A model generated the notes under the pieces. That model was not told the origin of the DNA and ran no database searches. It saw nothing but the letters and a program-made list of their open reading frames with translations. Below, in pieces: positions 8,976 through 17,017 of a stretch of DNA of 42,316 nucleotides. The stretch is from Chitinophaga pinensis (GTDB lineage Bacteria > Bacteroidota > Bacteroidia > SXHM01), in contig CAMBRL010000014.1 in the NCBI GenBank assembly GCA_945870105.1, forward strand, positions 1 through 42,316, written 5' to 3'. The stretch's first letter is position 1. Each line of letters begins with the position of its first letter. Made by a program: the position numbers and the translations under genes.

Positions 8976-9692
8976 ATGAAAATAATAGATACAGCAACCG
9001 GCAAGCGAATTCTGCAACCCGGTGAAAAACTAAAATCTGCAGAAGTAAAAAATGAACTACTGAAACGTGATGTTGAAAAAGGATTGGAAGAAACCGAACA
9101 CTCGCCCATGGATCCGCCAAAAGCCTATGACCAGCCAGGAAAGCTGAAAGTCTCATTTGATGAAATGGAAAAACCATTAAAAGAATTTGTTGAAGAACAC
9201 AAAGAAGTTATTGAACAGGTTGACCTGTTTGAAAAAGCATTGGTTCAGTTTAAATTAAGCGGATATAAAGTTGACCATAAAATAAACGAATTATTCGGAA
9301 ATTTTTTCAAATACTTTGACAATCACATTCTCCCACACAACGAAAAAGAAGAAAAAACTTTATTCCCTGTTTTAAATAAAAAACTACTAGCAGCAGGTGA
9401 ACATAGCGTTGGCCAAGTGCCCGTTACAGCTATTGATGTAATGGAAGACGACCATGTTAAATTTATTCAGCTCGGTGCATTAACATTCAATTTCTTTGGA
9501 ATAGCAACCCGTATTCAAGATACTGCATCAAGAATTTTTATTCTTGATACTGCCTATGAAAATGCAAGGGAATTAATAGAACTACTGAAGTTGCACATCT
9601 ACCGTGAAGATTACACATTGTTTCCTTTAGCGCAAAAATATCTGAGCAAAGAAGAATTTGAGCAATTAGAGAAAGAAATGAATTTACTCTAA
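8976..9692 (+). CDS. Hemerythrin (HHE) domain protein
   Basis: This 238-residue soluble protein has an N-terminal extension of about 60 residues without a recognised domain, then a four-helix hemerythrin-like domain (about 65-225). Candidate di-iron ligands are H75, H117 or H121 with E125 (HNEKEEKTLFP), H160 (EDDHVKF) and H207 with E211/D212 (HIYREDYTLFP). Bacterial proteins of this type bind O2 or NO or repair iron centres. The stop codon overlaps the moaA start (TAATG), so the two are translationally coupled. The operon sits behind a Crp/Fnr-type operator, which fits a role in NO or oxygen handling during anaerobic respiration. The exact function is unknown. Confidence 0.85.
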   Translation: MKIIDTATGKRILQPGEKLKSAEVKNELLKRDVEKGLEETEHSPMDPPKAYDQPGKLKVSFDEMEKPLKEFVEEHKEVIEQVDLFEKALVQFKLSGYKVDHKINELFGNFFKYFDNHILPHNEKEEKTLFPVLNKKLLAAGEHSVGQVPVTAIDVMEDDHVKFIQLGALTFNFFGIATRIQDTASRIFILDTAYENARELIELLKLHIYREDYTLFPLAQKYLSKEEFEQLEKEMNLL

Positions 9693-10696
9693 TGGAAACA
9701 GCCGGGAAACAAATTATTGACCAATTCGGCAGAGTTCACGATTATCTGCGTATTTCACTTACCGAGCGGTGTAACCTGCGCTGTTTCTATTGCATGCCCG
9801 AGGAAGGAATTGCTCTGAGACCTCGCTCAGTATTCATGAATAAAAAAGAAATTGTTGAGGTTGCTAAAACTTTTGTTTCTCTAGGTGTAAATAAAATCAG
9901 GCTAACAGGGGGCGAACCATTAGTGAGAAGTGATGTAAGAGAAATTATTCAAGCGTTATCTCAATTGCCTGTTGATCTCGCAATAACAACAAATGGAGTG
10001 TTGGTAGATAATTTTATTGATACTTTTAAGTCAGTCGGTTTAAAATCCATCAATGTTAGTTTAGATTCACTGCAAAAAGAAAAATCAAACAGAATTACTC
10101 GCAGAGAATACTTTGACAAAATTATGTCAAACATCAACCTGCTTATTAAGAATAATTTTCACGTTAAATTGAATGCAGTAATTATAAGAGATGTTAATGA
10201 TGATGAACTGATTGACTTCATTGAATTTACTAAATACAACAATGTTCATTTTCGCTTCATTGAATTTATGCCCTTTGATGGAAATAAATGGGATTGGCAA
10301 AAAGGAGTATCGTTCAAGGAAATAATGAATACGATAGATTTAAAGTATAGCAATTCGGTGTTGCGCCTTGCAGACAGGAAGAACGATACAGCAAAAAATT
10401 TCATGATAAAAGATTATTTCGGGACATTTGCTGTTATCAGTTCAGTATCAAATCCTTTTTGCGATACATGCAACAGAATACGATTAACAGCAGATGGAAA
10501 AATAAAAAATTGTTTGTTTTCTAATTCCGAAACGGACATTCTTTCAGCACTCAGAAAAGGGAAAGATATACAACACCTAATTCTTGAAACAATAAATAAT
10601 AAAAAATCTTTCAGAGGAGGAATGAATACTTTTGAGCAATTATCTGATTCTGCGCAACGCAATAAAAATAGAACGATGGTTGCTATCGGGGGATAA
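9692..10696 (+). CDS. moaA: GTP 3',8-cyclase MoaA (molybdenum cofactor synthesis)
   Basis: Radical SAM enzyme of 334 residues. The SAM cluster motif CNLRCFYC gives C27, C31 and C34; GGEP follows near residue 73. The C-terminal second cluster is at FCDTCNRIRLTADGKIKNC. The protein ends in the Gly-Gly pair that MoaA needs for activity. It converts GTP to 3',8-cyclo-GTP, the first step towards the molybdopterin of nitrate reductase. It overlaps the hemerythrin gene by one base. Putting moaA alone under a nitrogen-oxide operator suggests that cofactor supply is raised together with nitrate reduction; the other moa genes are not in the window. Confidence 0.95.
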   Translation: METAGKQIIDQFGRVHDYLRISLTERCNLRCFYCMPEEGIALRPRSVFMNKKEIVEVAKTFVSLGVNKIRLTGGEPLVRSDVREIIQALSQLPVDLAITTNGVLVDNFIDTFKSVGLKSINVSLDSLQKEKSNRITRREYFDKIMSNINLLIKNNFHVKLNAVIIRDVNDDELIDFIEFTKYNNVHFRFIEFMPFDGNKWDWQKGVSFKEIMNTIDLKYSNSVLRLADRKNDTAKNFMIKDYFGTFAVISSVSNPFCDTCNRIRLTADGKIKNCLFSNSETDILSALRKGKDIQHLILETINNKKSFRGGMNTFEQLSDSAQRNKNRTMVAIGG

Positions 10697-10715
10697 ATAA
10701 AAATAATTGTTACTC

Positions 10716-11417
10716 ATGAAATCTAAAACCAAACAAAAAAACGTTATTGCTAAAAGTGAAAATATTCTTTATAAACATTGCTCAAAAGAATGGCATCTGA
10801 TTATTGATAATACTATTCAATTATTCAATTTTAAGAAGAACGAAACCATATTTTCTGAAGGAGCTCCAGTAAGAGGAATTTACATAATTAATAGTGGAAA
10901 AGTAAAAGTTTTTTCAAAATTCAGGAAAGATAAAATACGAATATTGCGCTTAGCCGGAGATGGTAAAATTCTTGGGCATCGCGGCTTCTCAACAACTAAT
11001 TACCCTGTTTCTGCTGTTGCACTTATTCCTACTACAGTTTCATTTATTTCAAATGAAATTTTTATTACTTTGGTAAAGGCTAATCCTGAATTCAGCATTT
11101 ATTTAATCAACTTTTTTGCAGAACAACTCAGACAATCTGAAGATCGAATGAAAAGTTTGATGCTTTCTGATGTAAAACACAAGATAGCTGAAATACTCTT
11201 CATCCTTATTGATTCTTTTGGTTTTGATGCCAAAGAACCTAATATGTTAAGCTATTGCCTATCGCGAAAAGATTTTGCAGCCATGGCATGAATAACTTAT
11301 GAGACAACTGTAAGAACACTTGCATATTTTCAAAGAAGAAAGCTAATTAAGATTGAAGGTAAATCAATAAGGATTATCAATACTGTAGGGCTAAAAAAAT
11401 ATACCATTCCATATTAA
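10716..11417 (+). pseudogene. Crp/Fnr-family regulator interrupted by an in-frame TGA
   Basis: The cyclic-nucleotide-binding-like domain (FSEGAPVRGIYIINSGKVKV) and dimer helix are intact. The reading frame stops at TGA 11289-11291, exactly where the helix-turn-helix turn glycine belongs (SRKDFAAMA*ITYETTVRTL). The same frame then continues for 41 residues (to TAA 11415) through the recognition helix and wing. One change, GGA to TGA, explains it. The recognition helix has E..(3)..R as in Fnr/Crp, which read a TGA half-site and so fit the TGA-N6-TCA operators of this region. There is only one Cys near the N-terminus, so no Fnr-type Fe-S cluster; a DNR-like NO sensor is possible. ATG 10716 is preferred over a TTG 9 bp upstream. 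The truncated product would not bind DNA normally. Confidence 0.75.
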
Positions 11418-11446
11418 GTAGCCCACTATTATGTTTGCAGATAGTA

Positions 11447-11629
11447 TTATCCACTAGTAATCACTATCCCAAGTAAAATAAATCCGCAGACAAATGAAAG
11501 GGCAATTAGAATAAATCCAATCCGCATCCCTGATTTTTTATCAAAGATGTCACTCTGAATGTAGAGTGATATGAGTGTTGCAATAACCAACCACAAAATT
11601 CCTATTAAAACCAAATTCATTTTACTCAA
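11447..11629 (-). CDS. Small two-helix membrane protein, unknown function
   Basis: 60 residues with two clear hydrophobic segments (LVLIGILWLVIATLISLYI and FILIALSFVCGFILLGIVI) joined by a short charged loop (DIFDKKSGMR). It is oriented away from the ScdA operon and shares the intergenic operator at 11702-11717. On its strand the 8-mer at the standard 36.5-bp distance is TTATTTTA (11673-11680), a weak -7. It is not a shadow of any gene on the other strand. I do not recognise the family. Confidence 0.6.
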   Translation of the reverse strand: MSKMNLVLIGILWLVIATLISLYIQSDIFDKKSGMRIGFILIALSFVCGFILLGIVITSG

Positions 11630-11697
11630 AAATATTCATTAAGAATTGATGTCATAATTTTAAATAAATTGTTAAAATAATGAAGAATTATTATTTA

Positions 11698-11746
11698 ATT
11701 ATATGATGAAAATCATATAATATTTCATGTTACTGTAATACTTTTA
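11698..11746 (+). promoter_or_regulatory. Promoter of scdA operon: 24-bp palindrome plus -7
   Basis: Operator core TATGATGAAAATCATA (11702-11717) lies inside a longer palindrome (11698-11721), centre 11709.5. The -7-like TACTTTTA (11739-11746) ends 36.5 bp from the centre. The palindrome may also serve the small membrane gene transcribed the other way. Confidence 0.65.
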
Positions 11747-11800
11747 CGATAGCAAAAAAGACAGGCAGGTCTTTTATATTAATCTTAATCAACTAAAAAA

Positions 11801-12754
11801 ATGGAAACTATAGAAATACTTGATGTAACAGCAATTGAGCCCAGATTAAAACATCCAACAATTTTCGAAAAATATGATTCTCTTTTAGCGGGCGAATCAT
11901 TCGTTATTCATAACGACCATGACCCCAAACCGCTTTACTATCAATTGTTGGCAGAAAGAGGCAATTCTTTTACCTGGCACTATATTGAAGAAGGCCCTCA
12001 ATTCTGGAAAGTAAGTATTAAAAAAAATCAAACAGGTGAAACAGAGCCAACCATTGGTGATTTGGTTACAAAAGACTATCGCAAAGCTGAAGTGTTTAAA
12101 AAGTTTGGGTTGGACTTTTGTTGCGGTGGAAAAAAAACACTTACAAAAGCCTGCAGAGAAAAAGGTCTGGATGTTTTAAGAATAGAGAAAGAATTAAAGG
12201 CTATTGATGAACAACCGCTTATTCCTTCACAGGATTTCAACCAATGGAATCTTGATGTTCTTGCAGAATACATTATAAATACCCATCACAAATATGTCTT
12301 ACAGGCTATCCCTGTAATTTTTCAATACACACAAAAAGTAGCAAAAGTGCATGGCGAAAGGCATCCAGAAGCAGTTGAAATTGCTGCAAAATTTTTAATT
12401 GTAGTTGATGAATTAAATCGACACATGATGAAGGAGGAAAATATTCTTTTCCCGTACATTAAGAAATTAGCACTTGCAAAAAGAAATAATGAACAAGCTG
12501 AATCATCTCCCTTTGGTTCTATTGAAAATCCAATCAGAATGATGGAAGCGGAACATGATGAAGTGGGAGATGTAATGGATCAGATAAATAAACTTACCAA
12601 CAGCTACGCACCACCTGCCGATGCTTGTACTACTTTTCGTTTATCTTATGCAAAACTGAAAGAGTTTGAAGATGATTTACATCAACACATTCATTTAGAG
12701 AATAACATTCTTTTCCCGAAAGCTATAGCATTGGAAAAAGAATTGGCAGGGTAA
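11801..12754 (+). CDS. scdA: Iron-sulfur cluster repair di-iron protein ScdA/YtfE (RIC) with N-terminal DUF2249
   Basis: Three parts are visible in 317 residues: a DUF2249 domain (about 1-75, LDVTAIEPRLKHPTIF), a ScdA N-terminal domain with the DFCCGG motif (C107, C108), and a hemerythrin-like domain (about 150-315) with HHKYVL, NRHMMKEENILFPYI, EAEHDEVG and HQHIHLENNILFP. RIC proteins repair Fe-S clusters damaged by NO and oxidants, and are usually controlled by NO-responsive regulators. It opens an operon and its stop is only 10 bp before the next ATG. The DUF2249 fusion links it to the DUF2249 protein encoded next. Confidence 0.93.
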   Translation: METIEILDVTAIEPRLKHPTIFEKYDSLLAGESFVIHNDHDPKPLYYQLLAERGNSFTWHYIEEGPQFWKVSIKKNQTGETEPTIGDLVTKDYRKAEVFKKFGLDFCCGGKKTLTKACREKGLDVLRIEKELKAIDEQPLIPSQDFNQWNLDVLAEYIINTHHKYVLQAIPVIFQYTQKVAKVHGERHPEAVEIAAKFLIVVDELNRHMMKEENILFPYIKKLALAKRNNEQAESSPFGSIENPIRMMEAEHDEVGDVMDQINKLTNSYAPPADACTTFRLSYAKLKEFEDDLHQHIHLENNILFPKAIALEKELAG

Positions 12755-12764
12755 AAATAATGTC

Positions 12765-13589
12765 ATGAAAATTTCGGAGCATACAAGAATTTCAGAATTG
12801 ATTAAAGCTAATCCGGCTTCCATTGATGCTATATCGTCCATAAATAAACATTTTGAAAAACTAAGAAATCCAATTCTAAGACGAGTGGTTGCCCCGAGGG
12901 TATGCATTGCTGATGCAGCTAAAATAGGAGGATGTAGCGTAGATTTGTTTTTCAAAAAACTGGAAGATCTTGGCTTTGAAGTTGACAATAAAGTAGCGGT
13001 GGCAAAGTCAACAGAATCTGCAATACAAACTATTCCGGACTTTGTGAAAAAAATTGACGCAGCAAAAATCACAGAATTGGATGTAAGAACCGATCTGGCT
13101 TCAGGCAATGACCCATTTCAAAAAATAATGGCTGTGTTAAAGCAAATGCCTGTGGAAAATACGCTTCTTATTATCAATACGTTTGAACCTGTGCCGCTGA
13201 TTAACATTCTGAATAAAAAAGGTTTTAAGCATTTTACCCAAATAAAACCCGATGGTATTGTATATACTTATTTGAAGCAGGCCAACAGTAAAAACGTAAA
13301 CAGCTTCGAGACATTTGAAAAACCTTCAAACTCTGACGTAATAATATTTGAACAACTTGTATAAAAATATGAAGGTAAAATTAATGAAGTAGATGTTCGT
13401 GATCTTGAAATGCCATTACCAATGGTTACTATTTTACAGGAATTGGAATCACTAGCTGCAGGTTGGGCATTATTTATTCACCATAAAAAAGTTCCTCAAT
13501 TTTTACTGCCCGAACTGAGTGAGAGGAACTTCACTTATCTTATTAAAGAAATTGCAGAAGGGGACGTAAAACTTCTGATATACCGATAG
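12765..13589 (+). pseudogene. DUF1858/DUF2249 double-domain protein interrupted by in-frame TAA
   Basis: Residues 1-68 look like DUF1858 (ISELIKANPASIDAI, IADAAKIGGCSVD) and about 99-170 like DUF2249. TAA at 13362-13364 then stops the frame at residue 199. The same frame continues directly as a second complete DUF2249 domain (KINEVDVRDLEMPLPMV ... EGDVKLLIYR) to TAG 13587, one base before the next ATG. The intact protein would be about 274 residues. No good start exists for the second half: the first in-frame ATG (13410) is already inside the domain. Either the gene is decaying, or the truncated form works with one DUF2249 domain, or the base is a sequence error. Proteins of this kind accompany RIC and NO-reductase genes; a metal or sulfur role is suspected but not shown. 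Confidence 0.75.
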
Positions 13590-13590
13590 T

Positions 13591-14865
13591 ATGCAGGGCT
13601 TAAGTACACAGAGAGCGCCTTCGGCAACTGTTGTACTTCCCCATTTTATTTTTGGGGCAATATCCTTTTTGATTGTAGCCGTATTAATTCTGTTTTCTGC
13701 AGAAGCATTTACGGGACACTACTTTCACCCAAAGCTTCTTGCAATTACCCATATTGCTGCATTAGGATGGGGAAGCATGATTATTTTCGGAGCACTGTAT
13801 CAACTTCTGCCCGTAATACTTGAAACGCCACTTTACAGTGAACTGATTGCAAAAATCACTTTTGTTGTATTTGCATCGGGAATTATTTTACTTGCTTTTT
13901 CATTTTGGAATTTTTATGTGAGCATTCACATCCAAATAGCTTCGTGCTTGTTGCTTCTTGCACTTACTCTTTTTTCAACTAACATTTTACTTACTTGTCG
14001 CAGCGCTTGCAACAGTTCTGTTGAGGCTGAATTTATCTCTACATCAGTGATATGGCTCTTGGCAACCGGCATAATAGGAACTTTAATGGCTTTAAATTTT
14101 CAATATGCTTTCCTTCCAAAAACGCACTTGATTTTCCTTAAAATTCATGCACACCTTGGCATAGCTGGCTGGTTTACCTTACTTATTATGGGGGTTGCAG
14201 CTAAATTAATTCCCATGTTTCTGCTTTCTCAAAACCTGAATAGAAAAAAACTCAGTTATGCATATTACCTTGTCAATGCTGGATTAATAGCATTTGGCGC
14301 AGATATGTTTTTTCTGGAAGGCAGCTTATTACTCCCGTTATTCTCGCTGATTGTTATTACCGGAATTTTGTTTTTTATTTCCTTCATTTTTGAAGCCTTC
14401 AGAAAAAGATTAAGAAAAGAATTAGACATCGGACTTAAACATTCGTTTGCAGCATTTGTATTGCTTCTACTCGCCTTGTTTTTAACCATTGTTATCAGTG
14501 TTGTATCAAAAGTTGATGATAAAATATACTTAGTCTATGGAAGTTCCATTTTTTTGGGATTTATTTCAGCACTAATTCTTGGACAAACATTTAAAACACT
14601 TCCATTCATTGTGTGGCTTCACAAATACAAAAGTTTAATAGGCAAAGAAAAAACTCCGCTTCCAAAAAATCTTTTTTCTGAAAAAATTGCGCGTTGGCAA
14701 TTCATAACCTACCTTATTTCTATCACAACACTAATTTCAGGAATGCTTGCCGGTTATAATATTCTTATTCGCTTTGGAGCGTTTATGCTTTTAGTTACTG
14801 CATTGCTTTATAACTTTAATGTTTTTAAGATAATTACTACGAAGGCAAAACTTAAGAAAAATTAA
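13591..14865 (+). CDS. Heme-copper-oxidase-subunit-I-like polytopic membrane protein
   Basis: 424 residues with about 12 hydrophobic helices. Histidines that resemble heme ligands of oxidase subunit I and NnrS-type proteins occur in helices: FHPKLLAITHIAALGWG and KTHLIFLKIHAHLGIAGWF, the latter followed by MGVAAKLIPMF. There is no HH pair or His/Tyr centre, so oxygen or NO reduction is not expected from the sequence. The gene begins one base after the preceding frame and is followed 4 bp later by the MIP18-like gene, so the four genes form one tight operon. The combination with RIC suggests an NO-stress role. It is often named a cytochrome oxidase subunit I-like protein; the function is not established. 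Confidence 0.8.
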   Translation: MQGLSTQRAPSATVVLPHFIFGAISFLIVAVLILFSAEAFTGHYFHPKLLAITHIAALGWGSMIIFGALYQLLPVILETPLYSELIAKITFVVFASGIILLAFSFWNFYVSIHIQIASCLLLLALTLFSTNILLTCRSACNSSVEAEFISTSVIWLLATGIIGTLMALNFQYAFLPKTHLIFLKIHAHLGIAGWFTLLIMGVAAKLIPMFLLSQNLNRKKLSYAYYLVNAGLIAFGADMFFLEGSLLLPLFSLIVITGILFFISFIFEAFRKRLRKELDIGLKHSFAAFVLLLLALFLTIVISVVSKVDDKIYLVYGSSIFLGFISALILGQTFKTLPFIVWLHKYKSLIGKEKTPLPKNLFSEKIARWQFITYLISITTLISGMLAGYNILIRFGAFMLLVTALLYNFNVFKIITTKAKLKKN

Positions 14866-14869
14866 ACAC

Positions 14870-15196
14870 ATGGATTTTTTAAGCGATAACAACAAAATTG
14901 AAATGCAGGTATACAATGAACTCAAAACTGTTATTGACCCTGAGCTGAATATAAATATTGTTGACCTTGGCTTGATTTATAACATTCATTACTGTCACGA
15001 AAAAGGAATTGAAATTGAGATGACACTTTCTTCCAAAGGATGTCCGATGGGAGATGCTATTATCCAGGATATGGAAGGAACATTGAACAAAATTTTTCCA
15101 GAAATTAAACAGGCAATTAAACTTGTTTGGGAACCAAAATGGTCATCAGATTATATTACAGCTGAGGGAAGAAAAGCTTTAGGTATTAGCTATTAA
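14870..15196 (+). CDS. MIP18/SufT-family (DUF59) Fe-S assembly factor
   Basis: 108 residues, the usual length for a stand-alone MIP18 domain. The hallmark segments are DPELNINIVDLGLIYNI (about 24-40) and the conserved cysteine in SSKGCPMGDAI (about residue 60). The C-terminal KLVWEPKWSSDYITAEGR is also typical of the family (PaaD/SufT-like). Such proteins help to insert or mature Fe-S clusters. As the last gene of an operon headed by the Fe-S repair protein, it probably works in rebuilding clusters after NO damage. Confidence 0.9.
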   Translation: MDFLSDNNKIEMQVYNELKTVIDPELNINIVDLGLIYNIHYCHEKGIEIEMTLSSKGCPMGDAIIQDMEGTLNKIFPEIKQAIKLVWEPKWSSDYITAEGRKALGISY

Positions 15197-15233
15197 TCAT
15201 ACTTACAAAGAGTTTATTCCTATTTGGAAGAAG

Positions 15234-15278
15234 TATGATATTTATCATTATTAAGAAGCTTTATTACCTGTATTTTTG
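15234..15278 (+). promoter_or_regulatory. Promoter of the 15.3-kb gene: operator plus exact -7
   Basis: Operator TATGATATTTATCATT (15234-15249, centre 15241.5) and TATTTTTG (15271-15278), an exact TAnnTTTG that ends 36.5 bp from the centre. The predicted transcript start near 15284 rules out a TTG start at 15276 and supports ATG 15297. Confidence 0.65.
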
Positions 15279-15296
15279 TTACATAAAAAAAACAAG

Positions 15297-15782
15297 ATGA
15301 CATCCTTTGAAATAGAGTTAAAGCTAGCAAAACAAACCTATATAGAAGCACAAATGCTTGAATCTGCTTTTGATTTTTGGTTTAAAGATCATGAGCACAT
15401 ACGTTCTCCATTCCCTGATTATGTCCATGAGGATTTACAACAAAAAGCAGTTGATAAATTTTTAGACTGGAGCAGTCAGATCAGCGAAAAAGCAAAGAAG
15501 GATATTAACGATGAAATCTTAGCTGAAAAATTTGAAGAAATATTATTTGAACTTGGCGATGAATTGGTGAAATCTACTGATGAAAAACTAACTATCAAAT
15601 ATCCATTTATGCCACGGGTAAATGACATAATAAAAGTGAAAGACACGCCAGAAGATCAGGCTGAAAGCTGTGTAACAGCTCGCGAAATTTGCAAAAAGGG
15701 TGATGAATCATTTATGAAAATAAAGCTAAAAAATCTGGCTTCTGGAACAGAGTGGGAAACCGATTTTGAATTGCCAGAATAA
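15297..15782 (+). CDS. Soluble protein of unknown function under the nitrogen-oxide operator
   Basis: 161 residues, acidic, without signal peptide or membrane segment. The N-terminal 110 residues look helical with many charged residues (EDLQQKAVDKFLDW, DEILAEKFEEILFELGDELV). The last 45 look like a small beta unit (PRVNDIIKVKDTPEDQAESC ... GTEWETDFELPE). One cysteine pair is spaced about 10 residues apart (AESCVTAREICKK). I do not recognise the family. Its own operator and -7 element show that it is a regulated gene. It converges with the DUF445 gene, leaving 5 bp between the stops. Confidence 0.75.
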   Translation: MTSFEIELKLAKQTYIEAQMLESAFDFWFKDHEHIRSPFPDYVHEDLQQKAVDKFLDWSSQISEKAKKDINDEILAEKFEEILFELGDELVKSTDEKLTIKYPFMPRVNDIIKVKDTPEDQAESCVTAREICKKGDESFMKIKLKNLASGTEWETDFELPE

Positions 15783-15787
15783 GATAT

Positions 15788-16999
15788 TTATGTAGAAAGC
15801 AGTTGTATGAAACCTGCAATTGCACCCAATACACCGCCAAGGGCAATTAATTTCCATTCATCTTCCTGAAATATGGGGCGCAGTAAACCTGTAAACTCAA
15901 TAGGGGTGAGTTCCATTATCTTGGAGGTGAGGACTTGTTTAGTGTTTAGTTTTTCTTCGGCATATTTTACCACACCGGCAACCGATTGCGGAAGGTCTTC
16001 TAAAAATAACTGACATGCTATCGCTTTTATTTCAATAAATTTTTGGCGACCAGATATTAGGTGAATAACATTTTTTGATGCGCCAGCTCCTTGGTCAACT
16101 GCGCGACAAACGTATTTGATTATAAGTGAAACAAATTTTTCTGATGCAGGTCCGTTCATCATTTCCTGAAAAATTTTCTGCACGGAAACAACTTCAGTTG
16201 CCATTATTTCGGCATAGGCCTCCGATACTTCTTTCTGACGTTTTAAAAATAATCCTTGTATAGTATAAAACCCAATATTCACTGGTTTCTGTGGCTCAAA
16301 AATAAGTTTCATGGCTATCCAGTTTGTAAAATACCCATTAAGTAATCCAAAGAGCGGAAGTGTCCACCATATTGGGTAATAAACCCATAGTATGAGTTGT
16401 GGGATGCCTAATAAAAAACCTAAGTATAGGCCTGAACGTTCAATAAAAAGAAATTCTTTTTCTCCACATTTTTTAAATAACCTATTCAGTAGTTCTTTGT
16501 CACGCAGCAGTTCACGCAGGAGTAGTTGTTTAAAGTCAATATACGTATGTATATCCTCTTTTATTTCGTCCATCATTTGTTTAATGATGCCAGGAAGTTC
16601 AGCAGCTGCGCTGCGGTAAATATTTTCTTTAATGCCTTTAGGCAAGGTTAACCATATAAGTGGAATTTCTTTTGTTGCCACTTGATTTACTATTTTTCGG
16701 CTTAGCTGTTCAACACCCGGTTTCATTTCCTGAGCTATTTTGTTTGAATCGAGTTTGCCAAATTCTTGCTGAATATCCAGCAGTTTTGAAACAGTAAGCT
16801 GTACAACCCTTTCGCCCATAACATGTGAGCGTGCAGGAATAATACCTTGCCATCCGAACCAAGGTTTTATTCCTTTATATTCTAATGGGTAAAATGTAAG
16901 GTCAATAGCAACTTTATTGGTTCCCCAGCCAATAATTGCGCTCACAACCGGTATGGTTAGCAGTAATGGGTTTTCAATAACAGCATTTATCAGATGCAT
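15788..16999 (-). CDS. DUF445 family membrane protein
   Basis: 403 residues. N-terminal hydrophobic helix followed by GWGTNKVAIDLTFYPLEY and FGWQGIIPARSHVMGERVV, both characteristic of DUF445. The NWIAMKLIFEP motif (about 225-240) repeats the N-terminal pattern, and a final C-terminal helix (GGVLGAIAGFIQLLS) anchors the end. The family is widespread and its function unknown. Here it is the last gene of a three-gene leftward operon with two SDR proteins, read from the promoter that faces the qNOR-like gene. Confidence 0.88.
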   Translation of the reverse strand: MHLINAVIENPLLLTIPVVSAIIGWGTNKVAIDLTFYPLEYKGIKPWFGWQGIIPARSHVMGERVVQLTVSKLLDIQQEFGKLDSNKIAQEMKPGVEQLSRKIVNQVATKEIPLIWLTLPKGIKENIYRSAAAELPGIIKQMMDEIKEDIHTYIDFKQLLLRELLRDKELLNRLFKKCGEKEFLFIERSGLYLGFLLGIPQLILWVYYPIWWTLPLFGLLNGYFTNWIAMKLIFEPQKPVNIGFYTIQGLFLKRQKEVSEAYAEIMATEVVSVQKIFQEMMNGPASEKFVSLIIKYVCRAVDQGAGASKNVIHLISGRQKFIEIKAIACQLFLEDLPQSVAGVVKYAEEKLNTKQVLTSKIMELTPIEFTGLLRPIFQEDEWKLIALGGVLGAIAGFIQLLST

Positions 17000-17017
17000 T
17001 TTTTTACCAGTACAATT

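Noticed and set aside
10716-13589. Stop-codon reassignment to explain the interrupted regulator and DUF2249 genes
   Set aside because: The two codons differ (TGA and TAA), and both are used as normal stops at the ends of intact genes in the window.
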